The position numbers and the translations under genes were made by a program. The notes below the pieces were generated by a model, which worked only from the letters and a program-made list of their open reading frames with translations, ran no database searches and was not told the DNA's origin. 11,150 bases of DNA from Zarea fungicola (lineage: Eukaryota; Ascomycota; Sordariomycetes; Hypocreales; Cordycipitaceae), in assembly GCA_900169235.1 (NCBI GenBank), contig FWCC01000562.1:1-11150 (forward strand). The letters are read 5' to 3'. This document shows positions 1-10,720 of the stretch, piece by piece. Within the stretch, counting starts at the first letter, position 1. Each line of letters starts with the position of its first letter.

Positions 1-1000
1 ATATCAGCCAGCTTGACAGGCAGCAGCTGAGATCGATGATCCTAGATGTCTGATGAGTTCGTTTATTGGTGAAAATATGCTGCTTTGTATCAATTATCCC
101 TCGCGATTAGTAGTGATAGCTGCGTGGCCGTGACACTGGGCAGGCATTGCATCTACCAGTCTCAAGACTGACAGATGTTGCCCTACAATTCATTTTTCTT
201 CCACGGGTATTTACGCAATATAATCTACTATTTTTACCGTTCAATCGGAAATTCAACTCAGCTTACACGGCGGCTAAAAGCATGGTCTGGTGAATTGGCT
301 CAGTCTGCACTCGCACTAAACCCACAGTTGCGTTGGCTGACTTTCGAATCTAGGAATTTTGATATAAGTGTCGCTCTCGTCGCTCATATCTACTAGAACT
401 TAGTAGCTTGATTGAGGCCATTGAACACTCAAACTTCCGTTGTTTACTTGGCACTACAAAGTTTATTTTTTCGGGAAACCTGCGCCCGCAGATAGCAGCC
501 AATCTGTCTCCGGGTGAATGTAGGTTTGGGATAAGCAAGAACCACTATGGAATCGGCTTTTTTTGACATCGGATCCCTGAATTTTTCCACTACATAAAAG
601 GGCCACTTTTGCCGAACTATAAGGAGAGGCTGTGCTGGTTCAGCCCCACCCCACGCTGCATTGGCGTTGCTTCATCTTATCCTTGCTGCTCCACGCTTGT
701 CTTCTTCAAGCGTTTTTGCTGGCCACCTCGAACTGCGAGTCAACACGTCTGATTGATGACTTTTGCCAAATTCCCCGTAGTCCGTTACCCCCGCATCCCA
801 TCTGTCCATTCAGCTTGGTAAGGGCCGTAATAATGGCTTATTCTCCACCCGGCTTCTGACATTGGCATCAGACGGAGCTAGCCGCCGATCCTTTCCAATA
901 TTGCAACTGTATCACGAAGACGATTAAAGGAGCTCTGCTCCCGCAAGAAAGGAAACCACGTGAAGACGATCAATTACAATCACAACTGTTATTTCTCTAA
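1..1000. other. Non-coding upstream region of the adenylating-enzyme gene
   Basis: I see no supportable gene here. The reading frames are short, lack recognisable motifs, and one (632-859) has no ATG start. Small features visible are a perfect 6-bp inverted repeat, CAGTCT/AGACTG with a 2-base loop, at 157-170; a CACGTG palindrome at 957-962; and the 9-mer GAAGACGAT occurring twice (916-924 and 962-970). The segment should contain the promoter and 5' leader of the gene starting at 1001. Base composition is ordinary here, unlike the AT-rich DNA beyond 2775. Confidence 0.6.
591..600 (+). promoter_or_regulatory. TATA-like box, possible promoter of the adenylating-enzyme gene
   Basis: The sequence TACATAAAAG lies about 400 bases before the ATG at 1001. 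It is the best TATA-like match on the plus strand in the upstream region. The implied leader is long for a fungal gene, and the intervening 632-859 frame could act as leader sequence. Assignment rests on motif similarity alone. Confidence 0.25.
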
Positions 1001-2774
1001 ATGAAAATGGGTTCTGCTAATTGCGCCTCACCAGCCAAGTCTGACGCTGAACGGCTCGTGACAGAGGTGATCGATGACCTTGCTGTCACCGAGCCAAACT
1101 GGGTGTTTTGTTCATTGCCAGTCGACAACGCCGATTTTTCGCTTGGGTTCCGAGATATTACCATCGCAGAATTTGCCGATGCCGTTGACAATGCGGCAAC
1201 CTGGATAGATGCAGAAGCATCCGCAGGGGTCGACAGAAGTAGCAGCGACTCCTTCGCGTACTTTGGAGATCGCGACTTCAGACAGCCTATCCTCGTCTGC
1301 GGTGCTGCTAAAACTGGTAGACTTGTAAGATTTTGCCTTCCGTGATATAGTTTAAAAAGGCTTTGACTGACAGAGAAGCTTTCAGTATCAACTAATCAGC
1401 CCATGGACTTCAGAATCAGCGAAACTGGCCTTGCTTGATGCAAGTAATTGTACAGTCTTTGTCTACGCCAAGCAGCACGCGTCCTTAGCTGCTGATCTTG
1501 CAAAGGTTCGGCCAAATGTACGGTTTGTGGAGTGTCCAGATATGCTTAGCTTCCTTCGGCCATGCCCCTCGAGCAAATACCTATCGAAAATTAAGTGGAA
1601 TACGGCACAAGATCGTGGAATGGTCGTCTTTCATACTTCTGGAACCACGGGACTCCCGAAGCCCGTGATTTGGACGCACAAAGCCTTTCGAGCGTGTGAG
1701 CGCCTGAAGCAGCTTGACAGTTTTGAAGAGATCAAGTGGTCGAAGTTCAGAGGAAAGCGATTCTTCTTCCCACTTGCCTGTGCCCATGTGAGTACATTTC
1801 GAGATTGTGCTTTAGTGACGGTTTTGTTTTCTTTTGTCTGCACGAAAATAAAATGTTTACCCGTCACATTCTAGGCCCTGGGAATTGTGTCCTTGCTGAA
1901 CGTTGCCCTGAGTATGAGAGCTACCATGGTGATTGGTGCCACCGACAGGTTGGTTGATGAAGCGGACCTGCGTGATATTCTCAAGTATGGCCGTATTCAG
2001 GCCTACTTTGGAACACCAGCGTACATTAAGACTATGGTCGACCATCCCGACTTGCTAGCTTGTGCACGATCTCTGGACTTTGTCTACTATGGCGGCGTAA
2101 GGGCAGAGAAGCAGATAGGCGCCAAGCTCTGGGAATACACCGCAGTTGGTCCCATCTTTGGAACTACGGAGACGGGCAATCTCCCCCTCAAGATAGTTGA
2201 CGGCGAGAACTGGCAGTGGTATAATTTCCTCGACTACGGCGGCATTTCATTTGAGCCAGTTGGCAAGGGTATATATGAGATGGTGTTTAACCGTTTACGG
2301 GATGGTACTTGGCAGCAGTGCTTCACAACCTTCCCAGACTTGGATCAGTGGCGAACCCGCGATTTGTTCACCAGACATCCAGACCATCCAGACTTATATT
2401 CCTATTATGGACGCACAGATGAGACGATTATGCTATCCTGGGGTGATGGTGTCCATGCACCATCGCTTGAAAAGACATTTGAGAAATGCTCTGGGGTCAG
2501 CATGGCTATGGTTGGCGGTGCCGAAAAGGAGAACATCTGGCTCTTGTTGGAACTGAAACCACTAGTCACAAGCGGCTTGGATCTGCGATGGGTCGGTGAT
2601 TTAATTCGGATATTAGATCAAGTGAACAGTTCAGTGTCGTCAGTTGGGAAGATCTTGGCAAATCGCATCATCATCGCTGCGCCGGACAAGCCATTAGCTC
2701 GAACCGCAAAGCAAGCACTTGATCGGAGAGGTACAATTGCGCTGTATGCAGACGATATCGCAGCTTTGGACTAG
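1001..2774 (+). CDS. Stand-alone adenylate-forming enzyme (A domain of fungal NRPS-like A-T-R type), 541 aa, three exons
   Basis: Exons are 1001-1324, 1386-1787 and 1875-2774. Introns are 1325-1385 (GTAAGA...TTTCAG, branch-like CTGAC at 1367-1371) and 1788-1874 (GTGAGT...TTCTAG); both are phase 0. An in-frame TAA at 998-1000 directly before the ATG fixes the start at 1001 or at Met3 (1007). Seen motifs are the A3 phosphate loop TSGTTGLPKP near residues 192-201, A5 FGTTETG at 337-343, A7-like RTRDLF at 402-407, A8-like GRTDETI from 421, and A10 with the conserved Lys at 521 (PLARTAK). The N-terminal block around residues 19-60, ending in a GFRDIT-type segment, is typical of the A domain of fungal A-T-R and related NRPS-like enzymes. 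From family knowledge, such domains activate a carboxylic acid (often aromatic) as an acyl-AMP. Full A-T-R enzymes are roughly 1,000 residues; this one ends about 20 residues after A10 and I see no LGxDSL-type carrier motif downstream. The frame is intact, so it is either a true single-domain ligase or a truncated but still open gene. The substrate cannot be read from the sequence by eye. Confidence 0.85.
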
Positions 2775-3749
2775 ACTTAAGGATATTACATCAGAGTGGA
2801 GAACTCATGTACATACGCTGCTTTCATAACATCAATTTTGTTTATTGACACTACTATATGTCGGCTTTGTGTTGCGCTATTTGATGGTAATCTAGTCGCA
2901 TGACCTTCCACTACTATGCTCCTAGGCCGCTATACCTGGCTGCCTTAGCCTAATGCGCCTTGATATAATTTCTTATTCATAATACTAAGTTACTGTAGCA
3001 GGAGACTAGCTTGAACGTATAAGGTCTTTATACCTGAATAACATTACTACCTAAACTACTTCTAATTTAGACAGTAGAGTTAATAGTATATATATTTACT
3101 AATAATTAATTTATTAAAATTATCTATTAGTTAGTTATAGGAACTATAATTATTAATATATAATATAAGTATAGTATTAAAGTAGTGGCAGAGTACTGTA
3201 ATGTATATTCTTACTATTTAAAAAACGCTCAGAGAAGCGAAAAACGCTCAGAGGAGCGAAGAACGCTTAGATGGGCGAAAAACGCTCTTAGTAGCGAAAA
3301 AACACTCTATTTATTGCAGTCTGTTTATGACAGTAAGGCGCTTAAGAACGTATTTCCCGATGTAAGTGACAGTCTCATGCTGTGCCGAGATTTCTCTTTT
3401 GAACATCTAGAAGGACAGATTTCATTTCGAGGTCAAGTGATTCTGGATGTAGGGGATGGTAGTGATCAGTTGGAAAGCAGAATCATTCGGCAAAATAGGC
3501 TTAGTAATGAAGCATTTATATAATTTTAACTGTAAGATTTAGTAGGACCTAATGTCTTAAATTTTTATATACTAGCACTCTTCGAAACAAACTTATAGCT
3601 AGTAATACTAAGTTATAAATATATAAACACTATTAGACTAGCTTTATTTTATAGGTATCCTGAAGAATTATTTTCCTGAATAACCTCTTAACTAACCTTT
3701 CCTAAGCTGTTGTTTATTATCTATCTTATATCCTAAAATGCAACTCTTC
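2775..3749. other. AT-rich non-coding tract after the adenylating-enzyme gene
   Basis: No gene is supported. From about 2960 the sequence becomes strongly AT-rich with many TA steps, most extreme at 3040-3220 and again at 3525-3670. This is the look of RIP-mutated repeat DNA in ascomycetes. It holds the 19-bp tandem repeat listed separately. An open frame over 3185-3523 runs through that repeat, but its apparent protein is low-complexity at the start and then unrecognisable, so I do not call it. No carrier or reductase coding remnant of the preceding gene is visible. Confidence 0.55.
3222..3307. repeat. 19-bp tandem repeat, about 4.5 copies, each unit a mini-hairpin
   Basis: The units are 3222-3240, 3241-3259, 3260-3278, 3279-3297 and a partial at 3298-3307. 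The unit is AAAACGCTCAGAGAAGCGA with small changes. Each full unit carries a short inverted repeat (CGCT...AGCG, in one copy CGCTC...GAGCG). The copies differ mainly in the 5-6 base loop, while the stem is mostly kept. The partial last copy has CA where the others have CG, a change typical of cytosine mutation in fungal repeats. The array sits inside AT-rich DNA and stands out as GC-richer. Confidence 0.85.
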
Positions 3750-3754
3750 CTTAC

Positions 3755-3959
3755 TGTCACGGTCGGGGCCGACTGGATCGTCACAGTTAGGGTGACTGAG
3801 AATTGTCTATATTTGCTTAGAGAAGAAAGAGGATAACTAGCTATGAGGTGCCTTCGAGTTCCTATGGGGGTAGCTATGTGATCCCTGTTGGATCCACCGT
3901 ATGCTTGTAATGTACGCGGCGTAGTCGCGTACAAATTACCCAGGCCTGGCCCTGTGACA
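3755..3959. mobile_element. Solo LTR, 205 bp, flanked by the target-site duplication CTTAC
   Basis: The element begins TGTCAC (3755-3760) and ends GTGACA (3954-3959), a perfect 6-bp terminal inverted repeat with the canonical TG...CA ends. It is flanked directly by the 5-bp repeats CTTAC at 3750-3754 and 3960-3964. A length near 200 bp, TG/CA ends and a 5-bp duplication are what LTR retrotransposons leave after the two LTRs recombine. A short GC-rich palindrome, GTCGG/CCGAC, lies just inside the left end (near 3763-3774). The orientation of the parent element is not determined. A frame crossing it on the minus strand (3692-3985) is not treated as coding. A non-autonomous TG..CA element is a less likely alternative. 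Confidence 0.82.
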
Positions 3960-3964
3960 CTTAC

Positions 3965-4243
3965 TAGTGTAACAACCGTGGTCACATTTAAAAAGTTCTT
4001 ATTGCTGAATTAATAAGCTATATTATGTATATAATAGAGACGTCTTTTGAAGGGAGCTTTTAGGCTTTTTTTTTTTTTTTTTTTAATTTTCCCGGGTCGT
4101 TCGTGATCCGGTTCAGTTAGATAACTTCGTTAAAACCTTGTGTTGTGGTGGTGAAGCCGTTCCTGATGGCAGGCTTCTTACTGTTAAGGTTATAGAGGAT
4201 ATAAAGTGGAAGTAAACACAGGTAAGAGATATAAGAATAGTAT
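3965..4243. other. Spacer between two solo LTRs, with a T19 tract
   Basis: There is no gene. It holds a run of 19 T at 4066-4084. On the minus strand this would read as an A tail followed by nothing recognisable, so a LINE or SINE 3' end is possible but unproved. The stretch 4085-4200 is less AT-rich than its surroundings and could be a fragment of an older element. Confidence 0.5.
4066..4084. repeat. Homopolymer T19 tract
   Basis: Nineteen consecutive T on the plus strand. It may be a simple microsatellite or the poly(A) end of a minus-strand retroposon lying to its right. No flanking target-site duplication was found to decide between these. Confidence 0.9.
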
Positions 4244-4248
4244 ATAGG

Positions 4249-4506
4249 TGTCACATGTGGCTAGCCGCCACAAGTGGCGGCCAACAGGCCATAAATACCG
4301 GTGCTCTAGTCATACACTTAGATAAAAGAATCATGAATCATTCAACTACTTCTTGCTGCATATAATTACAGTGAGGACGGTAGTAATAACGAGTGCTGCT
4401 GGCTATTCCTATAGTTAAGAGCAGCACACTTATTATCAGTAATAAGTTCCCAGTTATACTTGTCTCCTAGCAAGTCATAACTGCGGACCTTTCGCCAGGT
4501 CTGACA
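4249..4506. mobile_element. Solo LTR, 258 bp, flanked by the target-site duplication ATAGG
   Basis: The element begins TGTCAC (4249-4254) and ends CTGACA (4501-4506), giving TG...CA ends and a perfect 5-bp inverted terminus TGTCA/TGACA. It is flanked directly by ATAGG at 4244-4248 and 4507-4511. Inside the left end is a perfect 8-bp hairpin, GCCGCCAC/GTGGCGGC, with loop AA (4264-4281). A TATA-like CATAAATAC follows near 4290. That order (hairpin, then TATA box) suggests the transcribed direction of the parent LTR retrotransposon was plus, but this is inference. It differs in sequence from the LTR at 3755, so two families inserted here. Confidence 0.85.
4264..4281. repeat. Perfect 8-bp hairpin inside the 258-bp LTR
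   Basis: The arms are GCCGCCAC (4264-4271) and GTGGCGGC (4274-4281), with a 2-base loop AA. It lies 15 bases in from the LTR start and ahead of the TATA-like box, so it could be a promoter element or a structure in the LTR. Confidence 0.8.
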
Positions 4507-4511
4507 ATAGG

Positions 4512-5402
4512 TATACAAAAGATACCTAAATTATATGTATATTATATTCGTTGTGTATACATTAACTAGTAGTAAATTATATGGGAGGAATGCAGCCCTA
4601 TATAGACAATTAGAAGGCTGTAATTCTAAATACTTCTAATAGAACAGTTTTCCAAGCTAAAAGGCAGCTAAAAAGCAGCTGAAGGCAGATGGGAAGTCTA
4701 TGTGTGTTACTAAGTGGATAAGGTTCCTTACTTCTGAACCTTATACGTAACTGCCCTATAACTTGATGGAAGTTTTGGCCCAAAATAGATAAAAGTGGGT
4801 CTAGTATAGTCAGCGAAGTTAGGGTTTTTAATGATACTAATATTGTAAACCTAATCCTAATCCTAATGATAGTTCTTATAAGATAACGTAGAGCCGAAAA
4901 ATAGAGTAAACCCCTTATGTGTGACGAAAACCTATGCCGGCAGGCCACGGAGCAAAAGTTTAAGGCTATTGAAGCGATTCTACCAACAATAGTAGGCGTA
5001 ATAGCAGTATACATAGCGCAGAGCAGTGCCGCCACAACGGGTTGTTACATTATGCTTATTGGTATACTCAACGCAGGAATTTATCAGGGAAACAGGCACA
5101 AATTGTTGGAAAAGTGAGAAAGGTATTGAAGGCAGGTTACAACAGCAGGCAGCTGTTCAGGCACCTAAAAGAGGTTAAATTCAGCATTATCTGTGTTATT
5201 TGGCACCTAGTTAGGCGGCCTACATCCAGGTAAATACTCTCACGTGATGACTCGATTTGGGCGCCATCTAGTTGCTTATAAAACTCTAAATTATATGTTG
5301 TTAAAGGTGTACTGCCAGGGATTGTATTTATATCTTTTTTTTCAAACAAACCCCGTAAATAAAGTGGTGATAATCGCGTTCTTACAAAAGTCGCGTTACT
5401 AC
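4512..5402. other. Degenerate repeat-like DNA between LTRs
   Basis: No gene is supported. Open frames exist on both strands (for example minus 4610-5035 and plus 4917-5117), but none shows a conserved motif, and the first has a composition expected of AT-rich DNA read by chance. Three exact copies of CCTAAT occur at 4850-4867, with a single TTAGGG nearby at about 4819. The segment may be decayed internal sequence of a retroelement, but I could not recognise gag, protease, integrase or reverse transcriptase. Confidence 0.5.
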
Positions 5403-5746
5403 TGTTGTGTCAGGGCACCGGTGAAGGTATCACCGGAGCCTGACGATAGTAAGCACGTGATGAAGGACCGGGTATATAGATCTGAGCTGGCTTCGATCTC
5501 CATGGGAGGAGCCAGCGATAATTCCTTCAGTTACATACGACCTGCCTGCACATATCGTGAATACAAGCGCTCTCTTCTCATAAGCCCTCACACGTCGTAC
5601 CATGCATGGTTGTACCAGCGCTAGTAGGATAATTATGGGCCATAAGACCCGCCTGCTCCCTCGACTGCCCAAGGGATAAGTTGGTCTATCTTGGTGGATT
5701 GCGGTGTCTCCATAAACCAGCGCTAGCACTTAGGGCGCACAGTCCA
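5403..5746. mobile_element. Candidate solo LTR, 344 bp, with short flanking repeats
   Basis: The segment starts TGTTG and ends TCCA, flanked by CTAC at 5399-5402 and 5747-5750. If the end is placed one base earlier, the flanking repeat becomes the 5-mer ACTAC, but the CA end is lost. Inside are an imperfect 14-15-bp hairpin at 5410-5443 (TCAGG..CCGGTGA against TCACCGG..CCTGA), CACGTG near 5454-5459, a TATA-like GGTATATAGA near 5470, a perfect 12-bp palindrome ACCATGCATGGT (5599-5610), and the 10-mer CCAGCGCTAG twice (about 5616 and 5717). A hairpin, then CACGTG, then a TATA box resembles fungal Ty3-type LTRs. The true left end could instead be TGTCAG at 5408, for which I found no matching duplication. 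Confidence 0.45.
5410..5443. repeat. Imperfect 14-15-bp inverted repeat
   Basis: The left arm is 5410-5424 and the right arm 5430-5443, with a 5-base loop. The arms pair apart from one mismatch and one extra base. It lies at the left edge of the candidate LTR. Confidence 0.8.
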
Positions 5747-6400
5747 CTACGCTGATTGGCCAATTCATCATTCACGTTGCCATATCCGGTAATGAAGTGA
5801 GTCGAAAATGACTGCGAAAATGCTAAACGAACCTCTTATCGCCCAAGGAGAAACATAGTTCGTTCAACCATAATAAAAGGGAATTGCCAGATTAGCATGA
5901 ATACTTGCTACACAGTCACGAATATCCGCAACCTCTTATTGCTCCATCCTGCTTGTAAATGCATCCGGATTCTGCCAACCTCTGTCCTCGTATCTCTGCC
6001 TATCCTATCCAAATTGAAGCGTTAGCTTGGCGAGCTGCGTCTGAACCAGTGCATATATGATGATGCCACATGGTAGAAACTGATTCTACATACTATTCTG
6101 GGCTTGGCGCGTACCCAGTCAGTAATTATTAGCGGAGCTGGTAAACCTGCCCACTGCTTGAGCCAAGTTGGCCTGGGTGCTTTCAGATCCGTAAACCTGT
6201 TCAATAGCGTTGCATGAGCCTCTCAGCAAACGTAAAGCTAATAAATCTCAAAAAAGTTCAAGAATGTACGAAGGAGCCATTGTTCTCCTTGCATGCAACT
6301 TCTCATTCTGGCCAATTTTATGTCATTTCTAGCAGGTATATTCGTTAAGGCCCAATTCCCGCCAACACAATGGTGGCCAGACGTGTGATTTAATGTATCC
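5747..6400. other. Non-coding region downstream of the halogenase 3' end
   Basis: No gene is supported. This lies beyond the 3' end of the minus-strand halogenase and should contain its 3' untranslated part and cleavage site, but I see no unmistakable AATAAA signal on the minus strand. A 60-codon minus frame at 6022-6204 lacks recognisable features. Base composition is closer to the genes than to the AT-rich tracts. Confidence 0.5.
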
Positions 6401-8660
<2,260 letters not shown>

Positions 8661-9121
8661 CGTTTATTAGATACTTATAATACATTAATGCATTAACTTA
8701 TCAGTAATATACTCTAATAACAATGTAATTAAATTTCTGTTTTACAATGCGAAGTTCACTGTGAGAACTAAAGCGGTTGGCCTACTTGCGTGAGAGAAAT
8801 CCTATCGACCAGCCTCAATTATTCCCAAGGCACAGCCTACTGTAATTTGGCAAAACAAACCATCATTCCACTAATCTACTAACATATCCAATGTGTGCCT
8901 TCATTTTAGAAGGGAAATGTCCCCGCCCGTCATTATAAGCCTCGATGAGTTGTGGTTTGTGCCCAGACTTTTGCGTGCGCAGGCAAGACTATCCTATATC
9001 TTGCTAGCCATGGGCCACGTCATCAGACAGCGTCGTACAACCTGCCTATGACAGTATACACCCTGCAGCCCCGTCAACCATGATAGCCAATCCTTGCTCC
9101 TCTAATTTTTGACTGCAAGCC
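8661..9121. other. Intergenic region, nothing recognised
   Basis: Mixed composition: AT-rich at 8660-8750, ordinary beyond. No open frame of useful length and no motif I can name. Confidence 0.5.
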
Positions 9122-9175
9122 TTGGCGGCGGTCCACTGTGATCACGACAGTGATCATCGCGGGGCTCGCCACCAA
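9122..9175. repeat. Nested stem-loop, GC-rich
   Basis: The outer arms TTGGCGGCG (9122-9130) and CGCCACCAA (9167-9175) pair with one mismatch. The inner arms TGATCAC (9139-9145) and GTGATCA (9150-9156) pair perfectly around the 4-base loop GACA. Nothing coding surrounds it. It may be a transposon end or a part of an LTR; no target-site duplication was found. Confidence 0.75.
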
Positions 9176-10720
9176 TATTAGAGACTAATACTAATGCCCT
9201 GTTGGTGCGCGAGCAAATGTCAGCGGCTCCCACGGCTTGCCTATATAGTAGCTTATAGGCTTATAGCCCTAAATGTAGTTTTTAATTATGCTGTACTCAT
9301 TAATACATAGTTTTAAAATGGCCAGTCTCCTCTACCTTTTTGCTTGTTGGTATAGGCCGTAATCCGGGGATTACTTTGGTCTAAGCGTACTGGCAGCGCG
9401 ACAGATAAAGTTGCAGAGACGCCTCTACCGATTGTTGATGAGGTGTGGCTAAACTGATGGGTAGTAGAGATTCAAGCTGAGACGCAAAAGGAATTAAGGG
9501 CAATGTGCTTGGCTCAAAACAAAAAGAAAACCCATCGACGGCAAAGCGGCGACTGTTAGGTGTATAGGCTTATGGAAAGCTTGCTAAGTCTCCGCTAGCT
9601 ACGCAACTGAATGAGGTGTCACTCCTGATCAGCAGAGTCTAGAACTATAAACGAATCCACTCATAACCCACTACATAGCTTGTATTTGTAGTTTCCTAGA
9701 CTTGTCTGTTTGACTAATGGACCGATATGTGTTATTACTGTTACCTTGTGGTAACTGAAGTGATGTTATTGTTGTTTCCGGCTTTTATAAACCTTTTCTT
9801 CCGACTTATCCGTAATCTTATATACATATTGTGTCTTTACCGAGGGCTATAATTAACTCTGGCCCGGTCAATTTGACAAGCAAATCTGACATGATTACTT
9901 GATGTCGTAAAATCATAGATGTCAGAGTTTAGTAGGTCAACCAGCCCACGTAACGACGTGGCTTGGACGCCTGCGTCAACCCATTATAAAGGACGTCAGC
10001 CCGTTCTAGCCGTGACAAAGGAATATTGAAATGACATCAGGGTTGTCAATGGTAGCTAACTACCTCACAAACATTATATTATAAATCTGTAATGAATATT
10101 GCCGAGAAGCCAAGCTCGGACTATTTTCTAGGAGTTTCGTTTTAGAGGGTATACGACCTGGACGTGGTGGCGGTGGGGTTGTAATTGCCTGTGGAATAGA
10201 TTCTATTCTACCTAGCCCTTTCTGGTGGGTAAAGATGGGTAGTGCAGATGGATGGAGCCTTCACAGAATAAATCGATTCAGTTTACCGTCAGTCGTACCC
10301 GTCGGCTGCTTCTGTTGGTACCAGTCTACGGGGGTGGCTAGGGCGAAATACGCTCTTACAAGCGAAGAATGGGCCGCAGTAGTTGCCGTGACAAGTCCAA
10401 CACTAGAAATGGGTAAACACCCATGAAAAACATTCTCGGTGTCGCTAGTGCTTTTAGTCAGCTTTAGTTTCAAGGGGGGAACGCATAGCCGCTGATTCTG
10501 GCTCTATATTTCAGCCACGCAGGCTGTTGAATAACCAATTGAACGTAGTCGGCATATTGTTCCCCTCTTATGAGGACTCTAATTGGGATTTTGACTAATT
10601 CTGGGCATCTCGGGTGGGTGCTGGAGGGCTTCAAAGTTCGTGTGTTGATTTTCTACACGTCGCGAAAAGGTTCTACAAGTCACTCCAAGAAAGTCACGGT
10701 AAAAGTGGATTTAGCACCAA
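9176..10720. other. Long non-coding stretch with scattered short palindromes
   Basis: No gene is supported. The short frames near 10235-10473 on both strands overlap each other and show no motif. Visible palindromes are GTAATCC/GGATTAC with loop GG at 9359-9374; CCACGT/ACGTGG with loop AACG at 9946-9961, about 20 bases before a TATA-like CATTATAAAGG; and GAATAG/CTATTC with loop ATT at 10194-10208. The 10-mer GATGGGTAGT occurs near 9456 and again near 10233, and TATAGGCTTAT occurs near 9253 and 9565. The 9920-10017 segment begins TGTCA and ends TGACA around that second palindrome, but its flanks (ATAGA and AAGGA) do not match, so no LTR is called. Confidence 0.5.
9359..9374. repeat. Perfect 7-bp inverted repeat with 2-base loop
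   Basis: GTAATCC (9359-9365), GG, then GGATTAC (9368-9374). The 16-base near-palindrome stands alone in non-coding DNA. It could be a protein-binding site or part of a transposon terminus. Confidence 0.75.

Noticed and set aside
175..396. 73-codon plus-strand frame and an overlapping minus frame (350-538)
   Set aside because: No motif, no splice context, and overlapping open frames on both strands, as expected by chance.
632..859. Plus frame with a hydrophobic stretch resembling a signal peptide
   Set aside because: It starts at a non-ATG codon, the rest has no domain, and it lies in the leader region of the gene at 1001.
2775..3200. Possible continuation of the adenylating enzyme into a carrier domain
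   Set aside because: Stops occur in all frames and I see no LGxDSL-type motif. A possible donor (GTATGC near 2744) would remove conserved C-terminal residues and has no convincing partner.
3222..3307. Tandem array as a CRISPR array
   Set aside because: The units are directly abutting 19-mers with no unique spacers, in a eukaryotic context.
3185..3523. 112-codon frame over the tandem repeat
   Set aside because: The charged N-terminal part is produced by the 19-bp repeat being read in frame, and the rest matches no family I know.
3692..3985. 97-codon minus frame
   Set aside because: It is almost entirely inside the 205-bp LTR and its flanks, so it is a shadow of repeat DNA.
4819..4867. TTAGGG and three CCTAAT units as a possible interstitial telomere repeat
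   Set aside because: CCTAAT is not the CCCTAA unit, there are only three copies, and the single TTAGGG is isolated.
4610..5035. 141-codon minus frame, hydrophobic and rich in Ile, Leu and Arg
   Set aside because: The composition is what AT-rich DNA gives by chance. No transposase or retroelement motif was found.
5244..5624. 126-codon plus frame
   Set aside because: It crosses the boundary of the candidate LTR and has no recognisable domain.
9920..10017. TGTCA...TGACA segment as a further solo LTR
   Set aside because: The flanks ATAGA and AAGGA do not match, and the length of 98 bp is too short.
10235..10473. Short frames on both strands
   Set aside because: They overlap antisense to each other and have no motif or splice evidence.
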